Shown here: one piece after another, positions 23,701-32,714 of the stretch | Position numbering within the stretch: the stretch's first letter is position 1 | How the letters are laid out: every line of letters begins with the position of its first letter | DNA from: Flavobacteriaceae bacterium | Lineage (GTDB): Bacteria > Bacteroidota > Bacteroidia > Flavobacteriales > Flavobacteriaceae | NCBI GenBank assembly: GCA_013215095.1 | Contig: JABSPM010000001.1 | Coordinates: 1-32,971 of the forward strand | Direction: 5' to 3' | Length of the DNA stretch: 32,971 nucleotides | Notes under the pieces: model-generated | What the model was told of the DNA's origin: nothing | Databases searched by the model: none | The model's input: the letters and a program-made list of their open reading frames with translations, nothing else | Translations under genes and position numbers: made by a program

Positions 23701-24213
23701 AAAACACGTACTATTACACTCGTCCCCTCAAACATTGCAACAATCACAACTATTGAAGTTTTAGACGGGACATCAAATAATACAATAACAGTAAATGTAA
23801 CAGGTGAAGGTGACTATGAATACGCCTTAAACAATATCTCCGGCCCCTACCAAAACTCAAATACCTTTGAAAACGTCAATTCTGGATTGCATAAAGTATA
23901 TGTGAGAGACAAAAATAATTGCGGAACTGCTGAAGGGAATGTCTCTGTCATAGGATTTCCTAAGTTCTTTACCCCAAACGGAGATAACCATAATGCGACT
24001 TGGCAAGTTTATGGTGTGAACACCCCTAACCAAGTTAAAAGTAAAATTTATATTTTTGATCGTTTTGGTAAATTGTTAGCAACATTAGACCCCAGAAGTG
24101 CTGGATGGGACGGCACTTACAATGGCAAAAGCATGCCCTCTAACGACTACTGGTTTTATGTTATTCTGCAAGATGGCAGAGAATTTAAAGGTCATTTCAC
24201 ATTAAAACGTTAA
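20764..24213 (+). CDS. T9SS type B exoprotein, 1149 aa, four repeat modules
   Basis: A Sec signal peptide (MKLVLQIVFTLSFITHIFAQ, cut about residue 19) precedes a beta-propeller-like region (about 20-450, with CSSISDSDGNLLFYTDGRTV), an Ig/PKD-like stretch, then four modules starting near 536, 632, 734 and 828 (each opens with C-D-x-D/N-x-D-G). An Ig-like domain (YQWSNGATTSEIQV) and a C-terminal type B sorting domain (about 1064-1149: FFTPNGDN, IYIFDRFGKLL, GWDGTYNGKSMPS, GHFTLKR) follow. The type B (gliding-associated C-terminal) domain targets proteins through the T9SS to the cell surface or medium. The protein ends HFTLKR, the same ending as the 2177-residue protein. Ligand or adhesion role unknown. 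Confidence 0.88.
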   Translation: MKLVLQIVFTLSFITHIFAQGESANWIFGNGAKLTFNVDTGAVNSTTAAQNTINTQEGCSSISDSDGNLLFYTDGRTVWNANYQIMLNADYNNGLGLLGDPSSTSSGVIVPHPGDADLYYVFTVDEPHHNNAWAFPNQGPADINGNPLNTYEETYGDNQTIPENDDGFNNGFNYSVIDMSLNGGLGDVVSNEKNVHLITYNSNDNEQLAYKCSEKITAVAANDCESIWVITQFVDTFYAFKINANGINTNPVTSILDPFITLEGYRRNSIGYMKSSPDGTKIAICHIQNSNTPSDDYMSNDSGSLWLYDFNDETGIISNPTNLMNNVPFYGTEFSSNSKKLYASYNNIVMQFDLENNNNTTLVYTGNAANSKIFSMQLGLNGKIYIINSDNSSNALDVIETPNETGNNCNYNPGGQTIAANTGVRLGLPPFITSYLRTNFINIIDPLSSEIYNNLELCDQTQYTLIAEDIPGANYTWTHEGILLPEDDFDLIVSESGFYEVVIENIPDQCNTTLIGQANVSFFESPVVNNQPNDIIICDDNGDGVWSFDFSTQNEDIIGNQDSNTLSVHYYENLEDANNRENPIQGNYNNTSNPQEIFARIENVNNINCHNITSFFIRVFNTPVANTIPDIEHCDDASDGDDSNGQTTVNLSPINAIVLGNQSPNSYGVSYYTSQNNADSKIDPLPLSYYNNTPYHETIFVRIENLEHIDCYITSSFELIINPIPEAYDAILFQCDNDGINDAYTTFDLTQSHDALVGNLPNLITRFYPSLEDAENSSNEIDGNAFNNSSNPQTLFVQVINPTTNCFDISELELRVSVTSAHNATLEICDDDGTEDGLSSFNLTDANDTISAGAPGDVTINYYETYEDALLEENPLNTTYTNTTPYFQVIYARTENNNACYGINTLDLTIYELPPLEDDTVEVYCLNFFPEYITLTSGVIENLQDNYSYQWSNGATTSEIQVNEISTYNVTITNSFGCTKTRTITLVPSNIATITTIEVLDGTSNNTITVNVTGEGDYEYALNNISGPYQNSNTFENVNSGLHKVYVRDKNNCGTAEGNVSVIGFPKFFTPNGDNHNATWQVYGVNTPNQVKSKIYIFDRFGKLLATLDPRSAGWDGTYNGKSMPSNDYWFYVILQDGREFKGHFTLKR

Positions 24214-24237
24214 CTTAGTAACAAATAATTTATTGCT

Positions 24238-26022
24238 TTGAATAAAAACCACCTACACATAATCACTTTCCTTTTTGCAACTGTATGTTGTTATAGTCAA
24301 GATATAGCCTTGTATCAACAATTCAATGGTAATTATGATTATACAGCGATAGGCAATACAATGAATATCGTCGAAAATGGAACAAACACCTCCTGCGAAA
24401 TTTTAACAAGTTCTTCTGCAGACCTTACCTTGTTGCCCAACCAAAACGTTATTGCCGCTTATCTCTATTGGGCTGGTTCTGGAAACGGTGATTTTAACAT
24501 TAACCTCAATACTATTCCTATCACTGCCGAGCGTACTTTTTCTGACGCCCTTGATGAAAACAGGGTTTTCTTTGCAGCTTTCGCAGATGTCACCGAAATC
24601 ATTCAAAATCAAGGCAATGGAACATACACACTCTCAAACCTTGACTTAACGAATGTAATTCAAACCTATTGTGAATCAGGCACAAATTTCGCAGGATGGG
24701 CAATTTCGGTAATTTATGAGGATACGAATTTACCACTAAATCAAATGAATGTCTATGATGGACTGCAAAGTGTTCCAAATAATCTTACTATAATACTAGA
24801 CAATCTCAATGTTCTTGATAACGACGGGGCGAAAATTGGTTTTATTTCATGGGAAGGTGATAAAAATTTAGCTGTAAACGAAACCTTAACCCTGAACGGA
24901 AATATTATTGGGAATCCCCCATTAAACCCTTTAAACAATGCTTTTAATGGCACTAATAGTTTTACAGGATCCGACAACCTTTACAATATGGATATTGACT
25001 ATTATGGGATCCAAAACAACATTAACATTGGAGATACAACCCTTAATATTGCCTTAACTTCTGGACAAGATTTTGTGATGATAAACAATGTAATTACTGT
25101 ACTCAATAGTCAATCTCCAGATGCCAGCATAAGTATTGATGGAATATTCGATGCATGCAACAGCCGAAGCATTGAGGTAGATTATACGGTCTATAACACT
25201 AACGCTACCGATGTTTTACCCGCTAACACCCCAATAACATTTTATGCAAACAACACACCCGTAGGTCAAAGATACACGCCAACTGCATTGGAAATTAATA
25301 CTTCAGAATCTTATACTGCTGTTATAAATATCCCCATTGAAATTCCCGATAACTTTACGCTAACCTTTAGTGTTGATGATGACGGTACAGGGCAAGGAAC
25401 TATTAATGAAATTAGTGAAGAAAACAACACTGACTCATCCACAATTGAATTCATCACCTCAACAACAATAACTTCGTTAAACCCATTAAAATCCTGCAAT
25501 ACCGGATTTAATAGCGCTACTTTTAATCTCAGCACAACTTTAGAACAGGTCACTACAGATGATGATTATCAAGACGTCTCATTTTACCTTAGCCTAGAAG
25601 ATCTGCAAATGCAATCCAATGAAATTTTGAACATAGAATCGTTTCAGAACACTACAAATCCTCAAACTATTTTCATGAGAATTGAAGATAATCCTTGCTA
25701 TAATATGTATCAATTTGAAGTCTCAGTGGAAAATTGTCCTCCGACGATACCTCAAGGATTTTCTCCAAACAATGACGGTTATAACGACTGGTTTAATATT
25801 ATAGGCTTATATGATATTTTCGAGCGTCATGAGCTTTTAATTTATAATAGATTTGGAACGTTAATCTTTAAAGGTCATAATAACTTAAAATGGGATGGAA
25901 CTTCTAATCAAGGTCTCAACAACGAAGGGGATTTAATACCCGTAGGCACTTATTTTTATGTTTTACATTTAAATCACAACTCATACAAATCTATAACTGG
26001 CTGGGTTTATATCAATTACTAA
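24238..26022 (+). CDS. T9SS type B exoprotein, 594 aa
   Basis: The start is TTG (MNKNHLHIITFLFATVCCYSQ), giving a Sec signal peptide of about 21 residues; the gene begins 24 nt after the previous stop. The N-terminal part (22-280) has AAYLYWAGSGNGDF and WAISVIYEDTN, resembling the DUF3344-type domain. A CARDB-like region (about 285-385: VDYTVYNTNATDV) and a worn single repeat module (about 400-500) follow. The C-terminus (about 504-594: GFSPNNDGYNDWFNI, LLIYNRFGTLIF, WDGTSNQGL) is a type B sorting domain that differs from the neighbours by ending YINY. Secreted by the T9SS; function unknown. Confidence 0.87.
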   Translation: MNKNHLHIITFLFATVCCYSQDIALYQQFNGNYDYTAIGNTMNIVENGTNTSCEILTSSSADLTLLPNQNVIAAYLYWAGSGNGDFNINLNTIPITAERTFSDALDENRVFFAAFADVTEIIQNQGNGTYTLSNLDLTNVIQTYCESGTNFAGWAISVIYEDTNLPLNQMNVYDGLQSVPNNLTIILDNLNVLDNDGAKIGFISWEGDKNLAVNETLTLNGNIIGNPPLNPLNNAFNGTNSFTGSDNLYNMDIDYYGIQNNINIGDTTLNIALTSGQDFVMINNVITVLNSQSPDASISIDGIFDACNSRSIEVDYTVYNTNATDVLPANTPITFYANNTPVGQRYTPTALEINTSESYTAVINIPIEIPDNFTLTFSVDDDGTGQGTINEISEENNTDSSTIEFITSTTITSLNPLKSCNTGFNSATFNLSTTLEQVTTDDDYQDVSFYLSLEDLQMQSNEILNIESFQNTTNPQTIFMRIEDNPCYNMYQFEVSVENCPPTIPQGFSPNNDGYNDWFNIIGLYDIFERHELLIYNRFGTLIFKGHNNLKWDGTSNQGLNNEGDLIPVGTYFYVLHLNHNSYKSITGWVYINY

Positions 26023-26053
26023 ATGCTAATTTAACACACTTAAACGGGTATTA

Positions 26054-26085
26054 TTTGCATAACATCGAAAATTTCATTAATTTTG
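26054..26085 (+). promoter_or_regulatory. Full promoter TTTG-N20-TAATTTTG for the 2177-aa exoprotein
   Basis: TTTG (26054-26057) and TAATTTTG (26078-26085) are 20 bases apart, the published spacing for Bacteroidota/Flavobacterium primary-sigma promoters (TTG about -33, TAnnTTTG about -7). The start site would fall near 26090, some 25 nt before the ATG. It is the best promoter match in the window and implies that this gene can be expressed apart from the two exoprotein genes before it. Confidence 0.75.
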
Positions 26086-26115
26086 TAAGCTCCAATTCAA
26101 TAGCTAATTAACGAA

Positions 26116-29100
26116 ATGACTTACATATTACAACTTAACACCAGCAAAACCCTCAAAACAACCTACATAACTGTTTTATGTTTACTGTTTTTTTCTTCTG
26201 TCTATTCGCAAGTTATTTCAGTCAATGATTCTTATTCTCCTCAGCAATTAATAGAGAATAATTTAATACAAGGTTGTGTAGAAGTATCTAATATAACCTC
26301 TAGTATTAATGGAAACACAAATGGACTTACTAGCTATGGTTATTTTGAAAAAGACCTCTCTAATTTCCCCTTTGAGAATGGTATTATATTAAGCACAGGA
26401 AGTGCAACTTCTGCGGGAAACGTATTAAACGCTAGTACACTTAGTGAAGGGGAAGACAATTGGATAAATGACCCCGATTTAGAAAATGCTTTAGGTATAA
26501 CCAACACTTATAACACCACTTCTATTGAATTCGATTTTATTTCAATTTCAAATTTAATTCAGTTTAACTATATTTTAGCTTCAGAAGAATATTATGGCAA
26601 TTTTCCTTGTAATTACTCCGATGGCTTTGCTTTCTTAATTAAACAAGCAGACACTAGTGACCCTTACATAAACATCGCTGTTATCCCTCAAACCACTATC
26701 CCTGTAAACACAAATACTATTCATGATGCGATTGCTGGATTCTGTGATGAAGAAAACTCAGAATATTTTGACGGATATAACATTGGCGACACAAATTATA
26801 ATGGGAGGACACACGCCTTAACTGCTTCCGCTAATATTCTTCCAAACGTTCTTTATAACATAAAACTTGTTATTGCCGATCAGACAGATGAAAATTATGA
26901 TTCCGCTGTCTTTATTCAAGGAAATAGTTTTAATGCATCTGTAGATTTAGGCGAAGATGTAACAACCTGTGCTACATCTCATATCATAAATGGAGACATA
27001 CAAAATCCACTTGCAAATTATACTTGGTATCTCAATGGCATGCCAATAAATGGAGAAACCAATCCTACGCTAGAAGCTTTTACTTCTGGAGTATATGAGG
27101 TTGAAATTTCTATTCCATTAAACAACATGGATTGCATCATCCAAGATGCCATGGTACTCAGCCTCAACGAAGAGCAAGCAGCTGGTGAAATAAGTGACTT
27201 AGAACTATGTGATTTAAACATGGATAATGTAGAAGTTTTTGACCTGACCCTGCAAGAAAACGAAATCATTTCATTTATGCCTCCTTCTAACTATGAAATA
27301 CAGTATTTTGAGACCCAAGATGATGCTTATAACAACACGTCGCCTTTAAACCCAACAGCCTTTACAAACACAACGTCTCCAGATGTAATCTATGTTAGCA
27401 TAAGAGATATTGATAGTGGCTGTATGGCCTATACCTCTTTTAATATTATCTTAAATCCTATCCCAGAGATTGTAACCCCAGAACCTTATTCTGCTTGTGA
27501 TGACGAAAATCAAGACGGCTATACTACGTTTGATTTAAATGCGTTATTCAACGACGAAGTGACACAAGGAAATCCGGATCTTGAGGTTACCTACCATACA
27601 AGTGCAACAGATGCACAAACTGGTGCAAACCCACTTCCAATACCCTATATAAACACAAATTCCACGGAGGATATTTACATTAGAGTAATCAACTCTGAAA
27701 CTGGATGTTTTAACACTACTTCTGTATCAATCTCTGTTATTGAAACACCTGTTATGAGTGCAACTGACATTCCTCCACTAAATGCTTGTGAGGATGACGG
27801 TGACGGTTATGCTATTTTTGATTTAACCGTATTACTAGATGAAATTGCGATGGGCTTAACTGGTGTAACTATAACATTTCACACTTCATACGAAGATGCA
27901 CAAACTGGGGCTAATCCAATTGAAGATCCTAGTAATTTTGAAAACACACTTCCAGATGTTCAAACTATTTACATCAGAATTGAAAATGACATCACAGGGT
28001 GCGCAACAATAGTATCTACTGAATTACACGCCAATCTATTACTTACAGGTACGGCAATTACAGATTTTGAAGCCTGTGATGAGGACAGTGATGGTGTTGT
28101 AGAATTTGACTTAGAAGAAATTAGTACCAGCATAGCTAATGGTTTAGAAGATATCACTATAACATTTTATGAGACCGAATCTGACCTTGAAAATCACATC
28201 AACCCTTTAGACCCTTCTGTACCATATGTTGTAACCGATAGCCCTCATGAAATATTCTTGGAAATGACATTACTAGAATGTACAGAACCTGCACAAATTA
28301 GTCTTATTATACATCCACCTCTTATATTAGAACCTATCTCGCCACAAAATTATTGTGACTCAGATCAAGATGGATTTAATAATCTTTATTTACCCTTTTT
28401 TGACAGCGTTGTTACAGAAGGAAATTCTAATTATAATGCGACCTATTTCTTAACCGAAGAAGATGCTATTGCAAATACCAACGCCCTAACACATCACACT
28501 AATTTAACGAATCATCAAACCTATTTTGTAAGTGTAGTTGATTTGAGTACAGGTTGTACAGCAACCAACACTTTTGACGTTACTGTAATTCCCGCGCCGC
28601 TTACATATACTCCAGACAATATTATAGTGTGTGATGACGACCAAGACGGATTAAGTATTGTAAATTTAACCTCTGTAGAATCCCAGCTCCTAATCAGTCC
28701 CATTAATCTTACAGTTACTTATCATATCACGCTACAGGATGCACTCATTGATCAAAATGCCATACCAAACCCAGCAACATATAATACAGAAACAAAATCT
28801 ATTTATATCAGAGTTGAAAATGTGACAGGATGTCCCACTATAGAAAATTTTGAAGTTATTGTTAACACCTTACCAATTATTCCTTCTATAGAAGATTTTA
28901 ATGACTGTGATTCTGATAATAATGAAATTGGGGAATTTATATTTCAACAAAAAGATGATGAAATACTTAATGGTCAAAATGACAAAGTCGTTCTTTATTT
29001 TGAACATCTACAAGACGCCATTGATAGAACTAATATTATAGATAAAACAGTAATCTACAATAACATTTCTAATCCACAGGATATTTTTGTTCGCGTTGAA

Positions 29101-32100
29101 AACTTAACAGATGAAAATTGTTTTGATACATCATCATTTATGCTTGAAGTAGGATTACCTCCTGAATTTAACGCGCCTTCTAACTTTTTAATTTGTGATG
29201 ATATTTCTAATGATGGTGTTGCTGAATTTGACTTGAACGAAAAAATCCAGGAAATGACACTTGGAATTAATGACAATTTAGCCATTACATTTTATGCTAC
29301 CATTGAAGATGCAGAAAATGAAAACAACCCTTTTAGCAACCTGTACACCAATACACAGAACCCACAACAAGTTGTAGCCCGTATTGAAAACGGAACCTTC
29401 TGTCATGCCCTTGCTGAATTTAGCTTGAACGTTGTGCATGTGCCTGAAGTAAGTTTACCTCCTGCGCTTTATGAATGTGATTACGATCTAGATGGATTTT
29501 CAACCTTTGACTTAACAATTTCGGAGACTGATATTTTAGATGAAAGAGATGAGGAAATTGAAGTTTCTTATTATGAAAATGAACAAGATATAGGCACTGA
29601 AAACCTTAGCATAGCAGATCCAGAAAATTACACTAATATCACAAACCCACAGACGGTGTATATAGAAGTTACCAATATTATATCAAATTGCTCTGTTATT
29701 GTGCCCTTAGAAATCAATGTAAGCTTCCCTCCTAGCATCAATGACATCTCTGACATAAACACATGTTATGATGAAAATAATAGCTATGATTTAAATGAAG
29801 CCACAGCCCTCTTATTGGATGACATTACAAATTTGCAAACCGCTTATTACCTCTCGGAGCAAAATGCCATAAATCAACAAGACGCTATTGGTAACACATT
29901 TACATATTCCGCAAATGCTCATACCCTATTTATAAGAGTAGATCATACGATAACAGGATGTCATTCTATTTCCTCTTTTAATTTGGTCATTAATCCAAAC
30001 CCTATAGCTAATACGCCTGAAACACTAAATGCTTGTGATGATGTTTCAAACGATATGATAACAGAATTTGATTTAAACATTCAGGATGCATCTGTTTTAG
30101 GATCCCAAAATGCTTCAGAGTTTACCATAACCTATTATTCAAGTTTGGCAGAAGCAGAAAATGGAACTAATCCATTGCCTATTCCATATGAAGGCGCTAA
30201 TGGAGAAGTTATTTTTGTAAGAATCGAAAATAATAGCACAGGATGCTTTAGTACTACAAGCTTTACACTGGCTGTAAACGAACACCCCAATTCACCAGAT
30301 CCAATTGAAAATTGTGATGATAATCAAGACTATATTACCACATTTGATTTAACACAAGCCGAATCGGAATTGTTTGATAGTCCACAACCTACTTTTGTCA
30401 TAACATACTTCGAATCCTTAGCCAACCTTGAAAGTGATTCTAATCCAATTAATAATCCAACAACTTATACGAACCAATTCAATTACCAAGACGTTTATAT
30501 AAAGATTTACAATCCAGTAGCCGATTGTTATTGGTCAGTATCGCTAACGTTAATTGCGAATTTACCGCCAGTAATAAATTCGATAGCTACAATTGAGACT
30601 TGTGAAAATAGTGACAATACATACGATTTAAACGAAGCTACGGCACTCCTATTAGATGACACTGCAAATTTACAAGCCTCGTATTACCTCTCAGAGGAAA
30701 ACGCCATAAACCAACAAAACGCTATTGGTAATACATTTACATATTCTGCAAATGCCCATACCCTATTTATAAGAGTAGATCATACGATAACAGGATGCCA
30801 ATCTATTGCCTCTTTTAATTTGGTCATTAATCCAAACCCTATAGCTAATACGCCTGAAACACTAAATGCTTGTGATGATGTTTCAAACGATATGGTTACA
30901 GAATTTGATTTAAACATTCAGGATGCAGCTGTTTTAGGAAATCAGAACTCTTCAGACTTTACAATCACATATCATTCGAGTTTGGTAGAAGCAGAAAATG
31001 GAACTAACCCATTACCTAATCCATATGAAGGTGCTAATGAAGAAATTATTTTTGTGAGAATCGAAAATAATAACACTGGATGCTTTAGCACTACCAACTT
31101 TGCACTGGCTGTGAATGAACATCCAAATTTACCAAGTCCACTTGTAAGTTGTGATGAGAATTATGACTATATTACCACATTTGACTTAACGCAGGCCGAA
31201 TTGGAATTGTTTGACAATGCACAACCTACATTTGTTATCACATACTTCGAATCCTTAGCCAATCTTGAAAATGATTCTAATCCTATTAATAATCCAACCA
31301 ATTATACGAATCAATACAACTACCAAGACGTTTATATCAAGATTTACAATGCAGTATCAGATTGTTATTGGTCCGTTCCGCTAACGTTAATTAGCAATTT
31401 ACCGCCAGTAATAAATTCGATAGCTACAATTGAAATTTGTGAAAATAGTGACAATACATACGATTTAAACGAAGCTACAGACATTCTTATTAATAACACA
31501 ACAAATGTTTCAGTATCCTATCATACTAGTGCCTCTGACGCTGAAAATGACATTAACCCTTTAGATTTAAATTACATCTATAGTACAACCAATGTTACCC
31601 TTTATATTAGAGCAGAAATAAACTCAAGTGGTTGTTATGCTATATCTTACTTTGATTTAGTTGTGTATCCAGAGCCTGTTGCAAACGTTGTTAACGACCT
31701 AGAAATTTGCGATTCAAATTATGATTTTATAGAAGCATTTGATTTAACCCAACAAAACAACAGCTTACTAGGATCGCAGGATGCTAGTCTTCATACTATC
31801 ACCTATTTTGAAACCTTAGATGACGCCGTTTTAAATGAAAACAGCATATCAAGTACCAATTATACTGCTTATACTAATCAAGTGATATATGCACGCTTAG
31901 AACATAACCTTACTGAATGTTTTGACATCGCATCTTTTAATCTTATAATACATAGAAAACCTGCAGTTGACATTCCAGACCAGGTCATTTGTCTAGACAA
32001 TCTGCCGCTTACAATCGAAGCAGGAGAACTTGTTGCTGGCGACACCTATCTATGGTCAAATGGAGGTACTACTGCTGCTATTGAAGTGGAAGCTATTGGT

Positions 32101-32649
32101 GATTACTGGGTTACCGTAACCACACCTTTTGGCTGTGAAACCACAACATCTTTCAATGTTAGTCAATCCGAGGCTGCTACGATTGAAATTGTTGAAACAA
32201 TAGATTTTTCGGATCCAAACAATATTACAATCACCATTAGTGGTATAGGAGATTACATGTATCAATTGGATGACAATCCACCCCAAACTTCCAATGTTTT
32301 TGAGAACGTTACCTTAGGTTATCATACCATTACAATTATAGATCTTAATGGTTGTTCCGAAGTTAGCAAAGAAGTTGTAGTCATTGATGCTCCTAATTAC
32401 TTTACACCAAATGGCGATACTGTGAACGAAACTTGGCATATAATTGGAGTAGAGCAATTAGAAGGAACTATAATATATATTTATGACCGCTACGGAAAAC
32501 TTTTAACTACATTAGACTGGTTATCTCAAGGATGGGATGGGATGTATAACGGCAATCACATGCCTTCAAGTGACTATTGGTTTGTCGCAGATGTTAAGAA
32601 AGGTAGCATTCAATTTCAAGTTAAAGGTCATTTTACCTTAAAACGTTAA
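26116..32649 (+). CDS. Giant T9SS type B exoprotein (2177 aa) with anchor-L-like domain and 17 modules
   Basis: An N-terminal signal (CLLFFSSVYSQ, cut near residue 32) leads to a choice-of-anchor L-like domain (about 35-280: SPQQLIENNLIQGCVEV, YGYFEKDLSNFPFENGIILS, LASEEYYGNFPCNYSDGFAF). Seventeen modules of 90-97 residues start near 364, 459, 556, 652, 746, 838, 930, 1025, 1119, 1215, 1305, 1399, 1494, 1584, 1677, 1773 and 1863. Each begins with Cys and, in most, a DxDxDG-like calcium loop, and has a second Cys before its last strand (TGCF, SGCY). An Ig-like domain and the type B sorting domain (about 2094-2177: YFTPNGDTVNETWHI, GHFTLKR) end the protein. Likely a surface adhesin or matrix protein exported by T9SS; ligand unknown. 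Modules 10-15 carry a recent duplication. Confidence 0.9.
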   Translation: MTYILQLNTSKTLKTTYITVLCLLFFSSVYSQVISVNDSYSPQQLIENNLIQGCVEVSNITSSINGNTNGLTSYGYFEKDLSNFPFENGIILSTGSATSAGNVLNASTLSEGEDNWINDPDLENALGITNTYNTTSIEFDFISISNLIQFNYILASEEYYGNFPCNYSDGFAFLIKQADTSDPYINIAVIPQTTIPVNTNTIHDAIAGFCDEENSEYFDGYNIGDTNYNGRTHALTASANILPNVLYNIKLVIADQTDENYDSAVFIQGNSFNASVDLGEDVTTCATSHIINGDIQNPLANYTWYLNGMPINGETNPTLEAFTSGVYEVEISIPLNNMDCIIQDAMVLSLNEEQAAGEISDLELCDLNMDNVEVFDLTLQENEIISFMPPSNYEIQYFETQDDAYNNTSPLNPTAFTNTTSPDVIYVSIRDIDSGCMAYTSFNIILNPIPEIVTPEPYSACDDENQDGYTTFDLNALFNDEVTQGNPDLEVTYHTSATDAQTGANPLPIPYINTNSTEDIYIRVINSETGCFNTTSVSISVIETPVMSATDIPPLNACEDDGDGYAIFDLTVLLDEIAMGLTGVTITFHTSYEDAQTGANPIEDPSNFENTLPDVQTIYIRIENDITGCATIVSTELHANLLLTGTAITDFEACDEDSDGVVEFDLEEISTSIANGLEDITITFYETESDLENHINPLDPSVPYVVTDSPHEIFLEMTLLECTEPAQISLIIHPPLILEPISPQNYCDSDQDGFNNLYLPFFDSVVTEGNSNYNATYFLTEEDAIANTNALTHHTNLTNHQTYFVSVVDLSTGCTATNTFDVTVIPAPLTYTPDNIIVCDDDQDGLSIVNLTSVESQLLISPINLTVTYHITLQDALIDQNAIPNPATYNTETKSIYIRVENVTGCPTIENFEVIVNTLPIIPSIEDFNDCDSDNNEIGEFIFQQKDDEILNGQNDKVVLYFEHLQDAIDRTNIIDKTVIYNNISNPQDIFVRVENLTDENCFDTSSFMLEVGLPPEFNAPSNFLICDDISNDGVAEFDLNEKIQEMTLGINDNLAITFYATIEDAENENNPFSNLYTNTQNPQQVVARIENGTFCHALAEFSLNVVHVPEVSLPPALYECDYDLDGFSTFDLTISETDILDERDEEIEVSYYENEQDIGTENLSIADPENYTNITNPQTVYIEVTNIISNCSVIVPLEINVSFPPSINDISDINTCYDENNSYDLNEATALLLDDITNLQTAYYLSEQNAINQQDAIGNTFTYSANAHTLFIRVDHTITGCHSISSFNLVINPNPIANTPETLNACDDVSNDMITEFDLNIQDASVLGSQNASEFTITYYSSLAEAENGTNPLPIPYEGANGEVIFVRIENNSTGCFSTTSFTLAVNEHPNSPDPIENCDDNQDYITTFDLTQAESELFDSPQPTFVITYFESLANLESDSNPINNPTTYTNQFNYQDVYIKIYNPVADCYWSVSLTLIANLPPVINSIATIETCENSDNTYDLNEATALLLDDTANLQASYYLSEENAINQQNAIGNTFTYSANAHTLFIRVDHTITGCQSIASFNLVINPNPIANTPETLNACDDVSNDMVTEFDLNIQDAAVLGNQNSSDFTITYHSSLVEAENGTNPLPNPYEGANEEIIFVRIENNNTGCFSTTNFALAVNEHPNLPSPLVSCDENYDYITTFDLTQAELELFDNAQPTFVITYFESLANLENDSNPINNPTNYTNQYNYQDVYIKIYNAVSDCYWSVPLTLISNLPPVINSIATIEICENSDNTYDLNEATDILINNTTNVSVSYHTSASDAENDINPLDLNYIYSTTNVTLYIRAEINSSGCYAISYFDLVVYPEPVANVVNDLEICDSNYDFIEAFDLTQQNNSLLGSQDASLHTITYFETLDDAVLNENSISSTNYTAYTNQVIYARLEHNLTECFDIASFNLIIHRKPAVDIPDQVICLDNLPLTIEAGELVAGDTYLWSNGGTTAAIEVEAIGDYWVTVTTPFGCETTTSFNVSQSEAATIEIVETIDFSDPNNITITISGIGDYMYQLDDNPPQTSNVFENVTLGYHTITIIDLNGCSEVSKEVVVIDAPNYFTPNGDTVNETWHIIGVEQLEGTIIYIYDRYGKLLTTLDWLSQGWDGMYNGNHMPSSDYWFVADVKKGSIQFQVKGHFTLKR
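29780..31481 (+). repeat. 837-bp tandem duplication of three modules inside the giant gene
   Basis: Modules 10-12 and 13-15 are paralogous copies at an offset of exactly 837 bp (279 codons), in frame, and a third start of the unit (module 16) repeats the first 85 or so bases. Identity is uneven: 29972-30057 equals 30809-30894 base for base (86 bp), while neighbouring stretches show many silent and some coding differences. The stretch from 30561 and the one from 31398 are also almost identical for about 80 bases. Confidence 0.85.
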
Positions 32650-32695
32650 TCTATATGTTTAACATTTTTTAAAAGGACAATAGCAAATCTCTATG

Positions 32696-32703
32696 TACCT
32701 TTG
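32696..32703 (+). promoter_or_regulatory. -7 promoter box TACCTTTG for the disrupted exoprotein gene
   Basis: TACCTTTG matches TAnnTTTG and ends 11 nt before the ATG at 32715. Its presence shows that the broken gene once had its own start of transcription. No -33 TTG is evident. Confidence 0.55.
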
Positions 32704-32714
32704 CACTTCTAAAA

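Noticed and set aside
26116-32649. Repetitive region as a CRISPR array or non-coding satellite
   Set aside because: The repeats are about 280 bp protein modules in one unbroken frame, with divergence concentrated at silent positions, not short identical repeats with spacers.
32641-32714. A separate regulatory RNA between the giant exoprotein and the broken gene
   Set aside because: The gap is short and holds only a promoter box; no hairpin or conserved structure was seen.
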